Shown one piece after another: positions 35,027 to 40,775 of a stretch of DNA of 40,775 bases. Origin of the DNA: an uncultured Ruminococcus sp. (GTDB taxonomy: Bacteria > Bacillota > Clostridia > Oscillospirales > Ruminococcaceae); contig CAMWQJ010000011.1 of assembly GCA_947176415.1 (NCBI GenBank), forward strand, positions 1 through 40,775. Reading direction: 5' to 3'. Position numbers and translations under genes: made by a program. The notes beneath the pieces were generated by a model, which saw only the letters and a program-made list of their open reading frames with translations, did no database searches and was not told the origin of the DNA. Within the stretch, counting starts at the first letter, position 1; each line of letters opens with the position of its first letter.

Positions 35027-35292
35027 AGACAGAATGTGAAAAAATTATCAAAGATTCCAATGCATTATATAATAAAATAAATATGTTTATTCTAAATTTA
35101 TATGATTGACAGTAATAAAAATATGTGACTTATTGGCATATTTACGTGATTATCTCCGCTTATTATGTGTAGTTTATCAAAATTATATGCTTTTGTTTAT
35201 TCTGTATTTTTGTAAACCTTATGCAACATTGCGGATTTTTTATGTATATTATTATCATTATTGCATATAGCATGGGATATGCGGAAAAACTA

Positions 35293-35310
35293 TTGTTAAT
35301 AATATATCAA
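35293..35310. promoter_or_regulatory. Possible Rex operator upstream of fumC
   Basis: TTGTTAATAATATATCAA is 18 bases long, like the clostridial Rex site TTGTTAA-4-TTAACAA, with a perfect left half and two mismatches in the right half. It lies about 30 bases before the fumC -35. The rest of 35010-35435 is very AT-rich and holds no gene I can see. Confidence 0.35.
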
Positions 35311-35340
35311 TATCAGAATATTAATATTCTTAAACTACAT

Positions 35341-35369
35341 TTGAATTTCTTTTCACTTGCTGTTATACT
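35341..35369 (+). promoter_or_regulatory. Promoter of fumC-hdr operon
   Basis: TTGAAT at 35341-35346, 17-base spacer, TATACT at 35364-35369 with TGT just before it (extended -10). A leader of about 60 bases precedes the fumC start. Confidence 0.75.
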
Positions 35370-35435
35370 TAATATTGTATGAAACGTGAAAGACGTTTGA
35401 AAAAATAAAACAATTATTCAGGAGTGTATATATCA

Positions 35436-36812
35436 ATGGATTATCGTATAGAACACGACTCGATGGGCGAAGTAAAAGTGCCTGCTGATAAATACTGGGC
35501 AGCTCAGACTGAAAGAAGCCACGAAAATTTTCTTATCGGCGTGGGCATAGAAACAATGCCGAGAGAAATTACACACGCATTCGGCATACTCAAAAAATCC
35601 GCCGCTATTGCCAATCATGCACTTAAACCCGAGAAAATGACAGACGAGAAACTTTCTGCCATATCTCAGGCTTGCGACGAGGTTATAAGCGGTGCTTTAA
35701 ATGAACATTTTCCGCTTGTTGTATGGCAGACGGGTAGCGGTACGCAGTCGAATATGAATGCAAACGAGGTTATCGCAAACAGGGGTAATGAAATTGCAGG
35801 AAAAAAACTTCTGCACCCGAATGACGATATAAATATGAGTCAGTCGTCAAATGATACTTTTCCGACTGCCATGCACATAGCATCAGTTATCGCCATTGAA
35901 GACAAGGTTATCCCCGCTGTAGATACCCTTATTGAGACTTTCAAAAGGCTTGAATCGGAAAATGAGGGCATAGTAAAAAGCGGTCGTACTCATCTTCAGG
36001 ACGCTACACCTATTAAATTTTCACAAGAAATAAGCGGTTGGAGGTCTTCTCTCGAAAAGGACAGAAAAATGCTCCTTACTGCTGTTGAGGAACTTCGTGA
36101 GCTTGCACTCGGCGGTACGGCTGTCGGCACGGGTCTCAACGCTCCCGCAGGATTTGCAGAAAAGGCAGCCGAGGCTATAAGCGAAATTTCGGGAAAGAAG
36201 TTTGTCACGGCTCCGAATAAGTTTCACTCTCTTACCTCGAAGGACGAAATTGTTTTTGCACACGGTGCGTTAAAGGCTCTTGCGTGCGATATGATGAAGA
36301 TTGCCAACGACGTAAGGTGGCTTGCATCAGGTCCACGTGACGGTCTCGGCGAGATATTTATTCCCGAAAACGAGCCTGGCTCGTCTATCATGCCGGGTAA
36401 GGTAAATCCCACGCAGTGCGAACAGGTTACTATGGTTGCCGTTCAGGTAATGGGAAATGACGTTGCTGTAGGTATGGCTGCATCACAGGGAAATTTCGAG
36501 CTTAATGTATTCATGCCCGTATGTGCATATAATTTCCTGCAATCTGCACGTCTCCTTGCTGAATCAATTGTTTCATTCAATAAAAACTGTGCAGTGGGAA
36601 TCAAGGCAAACAAGGAAAAAATGCACCATAATCTGCATAATTCACTTATGCTTGTTACTGCCCTTAATCCATATATCGGCTATGAAAATGCTGCAAAGAC
36701 AGCCAAAAAGGCTTTTAAGGACAATATTTCCCTGAAAGAAGCCTGTGTGGAACTCGGTTTCCTTACGGCTGAACGTTTCGACGAGGTTTTCCACCCCGAA
36801 GAAATGGCATAA
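35436..36812 (+). CDS. fumC: Fumarate hydratase class II
   Basis: A 458-residue iron-free fumarase interconverting fumarate and malate. Family motifs in order: DSMGEVKVPADKYWAAQTERS, VWQTGSGTQSNMNANEV, SSNDTFPTAMH, the THLQDATP active-site stretch and the fumarase/aspartase signature GSSIMPGKVNPTQCEQ. Start ATG 35436 follows GGAG at 35421-35424; a GTG at 35424 overlaps that site and is rejected. The hdrB-like gene follows after 24 bases, so this cytosolic enzyme is probably the first gene of the Hdr operon. Being oxygen-stable, it differs from the two-subunit Fe-S fumarase common in clostridia. Confidence 0.95.
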   Translation: MDYRIEHDSMGEVKVPADKYWAAQTERSHENFLIGVGIETMPREITHAFGILKKSAAIANHALKPEKMTDEKLSAISQACDEVISGALNEHFPLVVWQTGSGTQSNMNANEVIANRGNEIAGKKLLHPNDDINMSQSSNDTFPTAMHIASVIAIEDKVIPAVDTLIETFKRLESENEGIVKSGRTHLQDATPIKFSQEISGWRSSLEKDRKMLLTAVEELRELALGGTAVGTGLNAPAGFAEKAAEAISEISGKKFVTAPNKFHSLTSKDEIVFAHGALKALACDMMKIANDVRWLASGPRDGLGEIFIPENEPGSSIMPGKVNPTQCEQVTMVAVQVMGNDVAVGMAASQGNFELNVFMPVCAYNFLQSARLLAESIVSFNKNCAVGIKANKEKMHHNLHNSLMLVTALNPYIGYENAAKTAKKAFKDNISLKEACVELGFLTAERFDEVFHPEEMA

Positions 36813-36836
36813 AACCAACAGAAAGGAAGCGTATTA

Positions 36837-37637
36837 ATGAATACTTTTACGTATTATCCGGGCTGTACGCTGAGAACTAAAGCAAAAGACCTTGACACTT
36901 ATGCGAGGTCGTCCGCTGAGGCTCTCGGAATCACCCTCACAGAGCCTGAAAACTGGCAGTGCTGTGGCGGTGCTTACACTACAGCCAAAGACGAAATCGC
37001 AACAAAGCTATCTGCGGTAAGAACTCTCAATTCCGCAAAGGAAGCAGGACAGCCTCTTGTAACGGTCTGTTCCGCCTGTCACAATGTAATCAAACAGACT
37101 AACTATGATATTTCCAATGATGAGGAAATGGCTTCAAAGGTAAATAATTATCTTAAACTTGACGAGGCTTACAACGGCGAAACCACTGTGTATCACTATC
37201 TTGAAATGCTCCGTGACGTTGTGGGATTCGATAACCTTAAAAAACAGGTTGTAAAGCCTTTCAAGGGTAAAAAAATAGGTGCATATTACGGCTGTCTGCT
37301 TCTCCGTCCGAGCAAGGCTCTTGCCATGGACGACCCTGAAAATCCGACAATCATGGAGGATTTTATAAAGGCTATCGGCGGAACTCCTGTTATCTATGCA
37401 CAGCGTAACGAGTGCTGTGGTGGTTACATAACAATGGAGGATAAGGCACAGGCACAGAAAAGAAGTTCAAGAGTTATGGAGTCCGCACAGGAACAGGGTG
37501 CAGATATGATTATTACAGCCTGTCCGCTTTGTCTCTACAACCTCAAAAAGAACTCAGGTTCAGACCTCCCCGTCTACTACTTCACCGAACTTCTCGCCGA
37601 GGCTCTCGGATTAAAGGAGGATAACAATGAACAGTAA
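36837..37637 (+). CDS. hdrB: Heterodisulfide reductase subunit B-like protein
   Basis: A 266-residue protein with two cysteine-rich CCG domains that hold the noncubane [4Fe-4S] clusters of HdrB: YPGCTLRTK, WQCCGGAY and CSACHN in the first, YYGCLLLRP, ECCGGYITM and CPLCLYNL in the second. In methanogens HdrB reduces CoM-S-S-CoB; bacteria lacking those coenzymes use it on other disulfides or acceptors that are mostly unknown. GAAAGGAAG precedes the ATG. It overlaps hdrC by 11 bases. Substrate cannot be read from the sequence. Confidence 0.93.
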   Translation: MNTFTYYPGCTLRTKAKDLDTYARSSAEALGITLTEPENWQCCGGAYTTAKDEIATKLSAVRTLNSAKEAGQPLVTVCSACHNVIKQTNYDISNDEEMASKVNNYLKLDEAYNGETTVYHYLEMLRDVVGFDNLKKQVVKPFKGKKIGAYYGCLLLRPSKALAMDDPENPTIMEDFIKAIGGTPVIYAQRNECCGGYITMEDKAQAQKRSSRVMESAQEQGADMIITACPLCLYNLKKNSGSDLPVYYFTELLAEALGLKEDNNEQ

Positions 37638-38010
37638 TCTCAAAGAACAGGTTCTCCGTTCAAGCGGAGTAAATGTACTCAAATGTATGCGTTGCGGAAA
37701 ATGTTCAGGCACTTGTCCTTCATATGATGAGATGGAATATCACCCGCACCAGTTCGTCTACATGGTTGAAAAGGGCGATATCGAAACCCTCATGAAATCG
37801 GAATCAATCTATAAATGCCTTACGTGTTTTGCGTGCGTGGACAGATGTCCGAGAAGCGTAGAGCCGGCAAAGGTTGTTGAGGCTGTACGTCTCGCAACCA
37901 TACGTCAGCAGGGCTGTAATCATCTTATTGCCGACAGCATTCCCGAAATGCTCGACGAGGATTTGCCACAGCAGGCTATTGTCACGGCATTCAGGAAATA
38001 TACAAAGTAA
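37627..38010 (+). CDS. hdrC: Heterodisulfide reductase subunit C-like ferredoxin
   Basis: A 127-residue protein with two [4Fe-4S] motifs: CMRCGKCSGTCP (residues ~19-30) and CLTCFACVDRCP (~60-71). HdrC relays electrons from HdrA to HdrB. It lacks the longer C-terminal region of methanogen HdrC, which is common among bacterial versions. AAAGGAGG lies inside the end of hdrB, and the overlap of 11 bases implies coupled translation. Confidence 0.92.
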   Translation: MNSNLKEQVLRSSGVNVLKCMRCGKCSGTCPSYDEMEYHPHQFVYMVEKGDIETLMKSESIYKCLTCFACVDRCPRSVEPAKVVEAVRLATIRQQGCNHLIADSIPEMLDEDLPQQAIVTAFRKYTK

Positions 38011-38024
38011 GGAGGAGATAATAT

Positions 38025-40031
38025 ATGCAGAGAATAGGAGTATTTGTCTGTCACTGCGGTACAAACATAGCTGCAACTGTCGACGTAAAGGCAGTTGCGG
38101 AGGCTCTCAGCCATGAATCCGGAGTAGTTATCTCTCAGGAATATCAGTATATGTGTTCGGAGGCAGGACAGAATCTTATAAAGGACGCTATAAAAGAACA
38201 TAAACTTACGGGCGTTGTTGTATGTTCATGTTCGCCGAGAATGCACGAAAATACATTCAGAAAAGCAGCCGCTTCCGCAGGTCTCAACCCGTATCTTGTT
38301 GAAATTGCCAATATCCGTGAGCAGTGTTCATGGATTCACAAGGAGATTGCAACAGCTACCGAAAAGGCTGTTATTCTCGGAAGAGCAGCAATAGCAAAGG
38401 TACATCTTAATGCACCTCTTATTGCAGGCGAAAGCCCCGTTGCAAAAAGGGCTCTGGTTATCGGCGGTGGTATCGCAGGTATTCAGACGGCACTTGATAT
38501 TGCAGAAGCTGGATTTGACGTTGATATTGTTGAAAAAGAGCCTACTATAGGCGGAAAAATGGCACAGATAGACAAGACTTTTCCGACCCTTGACTGTGCG
38601 TCGTGTATTCTCACGCCGAAAATGGTTGACTGCTCGCAGAATGAGAAAATACATATACATTCATATAGTGAAGTCAGTGCGGTAAAGGGCTTTGTCGGCA
38701 ACTTCACAGTTACTATAAAGAAAAAGGCACGTTTTATAGACGAAACAAAGTGTACAGGTTGCGGAATCTGTACGGAAGTCTGTCCGATGAAGAAAGTCCC
38801 GAACGCTTTCAATATGGGTCTCGACAACAGAACGGCAGTTTATATTCCGTTTGCTCAGGCTGTTCCGAAAGTTGCAACAATTGATGCAAATTACTGTCTC
38901 AAGCTCCGTGGCGGTACGATAAAGGAAAAAGTCTGCGGAAAGTGTGCAGAGGCTTGCACGGCAGGTGCTATAAACTATAAACAGCAGGACGAATTTATCG
39001 AGCAGACATATGGTGCAATCGTGGTTGCAACAGGCTATAATCCGATAAAACTTGACAAGTTCGACGAGTTCGCATATAATCAGTGTCCTGACGTTGTAAC
39101 GTCCCTTGAACTTGAAAGACTTATGAACGCCGCAGGTCCGAACGGCGGTACGCTCCTGAGACCGTCCGACAAAACACACCCGCACAAGATTGTTTTTGTA
39201 CAGTGTGTCGGTTCACGTTGCGACGACAGCAAGGGCAAGCCGTATTGTTCAAAGATATGCTGTATGTATACTGCAAAGCACGCTATGCTTATACGTGAAA
39301 AATATCCCGATACTGAGGTTTATGTATTCTATATTGACGTGCGTACACCCGGAAAGAATTTTGACGAGTTCTACAGAAGAGCGGTAGAGCAGTACAATGT
39401 ACATTATATAAAAGGCATGGTGGGCAAGGTTACTCCGAAAGCTGACGGAAAAATTGATGTACAGGCTTCTGACCTGCTTTCAAATGAACAGCTTCATATT
39501 GACGCTGATTTGGTTGTACTCGCTACGGCTATCGAACCCGACCAGACAGCACGTCCGCTTGCTACTATTCTTACAACACAGATGGATACAAATGATTTCT
39601 TCACGGAATCACACCCGAAGCTCCGCCCTGTTGAAAGTGCAACAGCAGGTATCTTCCTTTCAGGCGTATGTCAGGGACCTAAGGATATTCCTGAAACCGT
39701 GGCACAGGCAAGTGCGGCAGCGGCAAAAGCTATCGGTCTCCTTGTGAAAAACAGTATCACGTGCAACCCATGCGTTGCTCACTCAAACGAACTTATGTGT
39801 AACGGCTGTTCAGCCTGTGAAAAAGTTTGTCCTTACGGTGCTATCACTTATCAGGACAAGGAATTCAGAATGCCTGACCGCACTACTGCTATAAGGCGTG
39901 TTGCAGGCGTTAATCCTGCTGTCTGTCAGGGTTGCGGAGCTTGTACGGTTGCGTGTCCGTCGGGTGCTATGGATTTGAACGGCTTCTCTAACAGTCAGAT
40001 TATGGCGGAGGTAGACGCAATATGCAAGTAA
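38025..40031 (+). CDS. hdrA: Heterodisulfide reductase subunit A-like flavoprotein
   Basis: A 668-residue FAD and multi-[4Fe-4S] protein, the electron-bifurcating core of Hdr complexes. The N-terminal cluster-binding region has FVCHCGTNI and CSCSPRMHE. The FAD-binding GGGIAG lies near residues 146-151 (VIGGGIAGIQTALDIAEAG). CTGCGICTEVC starts near 244, CGKCAEAC near 305, and two C-terminal ferredoxin motifs, CNGCSACEKVCP (~592) and CQGCGACTVACP (~635), complete it. AGGAGG precedes the ATG. Its end overlaps mvhD by 10 bases. Full length, so bifurcation is plausible, but whether it confurcates with ferredoxin here is inference. Confidence 0.93.
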   Translation: MQRIGVFVCHCGTNIAATVDVKAVAEALSHESGVVISQEYQYMCSEAGQNLIKDAIKEHKLTGVVVCSCSPRMHENTFRKAAASAGLNPYLVEIANIREQCSWIHKEIATATEKAVILGRAAIAKVHLNAPLIAGESPVAKRALVIGGGIAGIQTALDIAEAGFDVDIVEKEPTIGGKMAQIDKTFPTLDCASCILTPKMVDCSQNEKIHIHSYSEVSAVKGFVGNFTVTIKKKARFIDETKCTGCGICTEVCPMKKVPNAFNMGLDNRTAVYIPFAQAVPKVATIDANYCLKLRGGTIKEKVCGKCAEACTAGAINYKQQDEFIEQTYGAIVVATGYNPIKLDKFDEFAYNQCPDVVTSLELERLMNAAGPNGGTLLRPSDKTHPHKIVFVQCVGSRCDDSKGKPYCSKICCMYTAKHAMLIREKYPDTEVYVFYIDVRTPGKNFDEFYRRAVEQYNVHYIKGMVGKVTPKADGKIDVQASDLLSNEQLHIDADLVVLATAIEPDQTARPLATILTTQMDTNDFFTESHPKLRPVESATAGIFLSGVCQGPKDIPETVAQASAAAAKAIGLLVKNSITCNPCVAHSNELMCNGCSACEKVCPYGAITYQDKEFRMPDRTTAIRRVAGVNPAVCQGCGACTVACPSGAMDLNGFSNSQIMAEVDAICK

Positions 40032-40468
40032 ATGATAACAAAGATTTTCAGCCCCTGATTGTCGCATTCTGCTGTAACTGGTGTTCATATGCAGGTGCTG
40101 ACCTTTCGGGTACAAACAGACTTAACTATCCTACAAACGTTAAGATTATAAGAGTGCCTTGTTCGTGCCGTGTAAATCCTATGTTCATACTCAGGGCGTT
40201 TCAGAGAGGTGCAGACGGCGTTATACTCTGTGGCTGTCACCCCGGAGACTGCCACTATACGTCAGGAAACTACTTCACGAGAAGAAGAATGACACTGCTT
40301 TTCAGTATGCTTGATTTCCTCGGAATCGAAAGAGACCGTACAAGAGTAGAATGGGTTTCAGCTGCTGAGGGTGCTAAGTTCGCCGCTACTATGAATGAAT
40401 TTACCGAGGCTGTCAGAAAACTCGGACCGAATCGCAGATTGGAGGATTTACGATGCAGGAAGCAATAA
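40022..40468 (+). CDS. mvhD: MvhD-like hydrogenase iron-sulfur subunit
   Basis: A 148-residue [2Fe-2S] protein that docks an electron donor onto HdrA. It shows AFCCNWCSYAGAD, VPCSCRVNP and CGCHPGDCHYTSGNY, the family cysteines. In methanogens MvhD links the MvhAG hydrogenase to Hdr; here no hydrogenase subunits are visible and the next gene is FrhB-like, which points to another donor. GGAGG lies at 40008-40012, within the hdrA end. Confidence 0.93.
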   Translation: MQVNDNKDFQPLIVAFCCNWCSYAGADLSGTNRLNYPTNVKIIRVPCSCRVNPMFILRAFQRGADGVILCGCHPGDCHYTSGNYFTRRRMTLLFSMLDFLGIERDRTRVEWVSAAEGAKFAATMNEFTEAVRKLGPNRRLEDLRCRKQ

Positions 40469-40751
40469 TCAGCAAGGCAAAACAGCTCCTCGCTGACGGA
40501 ACTGTAAACCGTGTAATCGGCTGGAAAAAGGGCGAGTTCGCTTATGACGTGACACCCGCAGTTTTTGAGAGTGCGGAAGAGATTGACTCGGATTTTGTCT
40601 ATGACGATTTCACGTCAGCCAACGTCTCAAAGTATCTTGTAAAGGAAAGCAAAAAAGAAGGAAAAGTCCTTGTTTTTCTCAAGCCATGCGATACATACAG
40701 CCTTAACCAGCTTATAAAGGAACACAGGGTAAAGCGTGAAAATATATATGT
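40453..40751 (+). CDS. FrhB-like (F420 hydrogenase beta family) protein, 5' part only
   Basis: About 100 N-terminal residues are present. The opening IISKAKQLLADGTVNRVIGW and the later VLVFLKPCDTYSLNQLIKEH resemble the start of coenzyme F420 hydrogenase/dehydrogenase beta-subunit relatives found beside HdrABC-MvhD in anaerobes, where full-length proteins are much longer. GGAGG at 40441-40445 precedes ATG 40453, overlapping mvhD by 16 bases. The frame appears to stop at 40759-40761, but that codon lies in adapter-like sequence, so the gene is truncated by the contig end rather than complete. In organisms without F420 such proteins probably handle NAD(P)H or ferredoxin through FAD. Confidence 0.75.
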
Positions 40752-40775
40752 CAGTCTCTAATACACATCTCCGAG
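40752..40775. other. Adapter-like sequence at the contig end (probable artefact)
   Basis: The final 24 bases, ending ATACACATCTCCGAG, match the Nextera Tn5 mosaic end read into its adapter (CTGTCTCTTATACACATCT, then CCGAG) at 22 of 24 positions, with A for T at 40753 and 40760. They should not be treated as genome sequence. Confidence 0.88.

Noticed and set aside
40759-40761. Stop codon of a 102-residue FrhB-like protein
   Set aside because: The TAA lies within adapter-like bases; family members are much longer, so the gene is cut by the contig end.

Overview
The window looks like chromosome of a low- to mid-GC Gram-positive anaerobe of the Clostridia, most like Ruminococcus or another Oscillospiraceae. 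Reasons: strong AGGAGG-type ribosome binding sites, near-consensus sigma-A promoters with 17-bp spacers, NAD-dependent DNA ligase, long-form HPF, a Thr-tract linker in a secreted wall hydrolase, a eukaryote-type NADP isocitrate dehydrogenase next to Rex, and an Hdr/MvhD-type flavin/iron-sulfur complex with no respiratory chain genes in view. Genus is inference. The right end is probably a contig end: the last 24 bases resemble Nextera/Tn5 adapter, so the stop of the last gene is artificial.

Layout. 1-7400: housekeeping genes on + (pgi, a small P-loop protein, yceD-rpmF, a DUF512 protein, der-plsY, gpsA, a small lipoprotein). 7382-8917: an asparagine-synthetase homologue without the N-terminal glutaminase nucleophile. 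8918-10910: minus-strand hpf, a LUD-domain protein and a DUF3592-like membrane protein. 10910-13945: a minus-strand operon FHA - FtsW/RodA/SpoVE - penicillin-binding transpeptidase. 14090-15175: a SleB-domain wall hydrolase with Thr and Tyr/Glu repeats, divergent from ligA. 15640-20645: ligA translationally coupled to a TARG1-like macrodomain gene, then a copper P-type ATPase with metal-binding domains at both ends; a convergent Xer recombinase follows. 21928-26204: lon, engB, lysA. 26205-28550: a small accessory block with an HTH regulator under an operator array, membrane proteins and unknowns. 28631-34153: aconitase, a partly duplicated small membrane-protein/PARG locus, a DIP1984-family protein, an unknown membrane protein and NADP-IDH. 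34374-40775: rex, fumC and an hdrB-hdrC-hdrA-mvhD-frhB-like cluster running off the end.

How it fits together. Aconitase, IDH and fumarase are split TCA-cycle enzymes used by anaerobes to make 2-oxoglutarate and to process fumarate/malate. The NADH-sensing repressor Rex and the Hdr-type complex beside fumC suggest a redox-balancing locus. Two separate ADP-ribose hydrolases of different families (a TARG1-like macrodomain and a bacterial-type PARG) imply reversal of ADP-ribosylation, or NAD-derived ADP-ribose handling, in this cell. No complete mobile element, CRISPR array, rRNA or tRNA was recognised.

Most worth a second look: the evenly spaced TGTAAAG operator array at 26295-26360; a promoter feeding a start-stop mini-ORF embedded in a terminator at 28477-28551; the ligA-macrodomain coupling; the duplicated PARG locus; the glutaminase-less AsnB; and the fumC-Hdr-MvhD-FrhB cluster.
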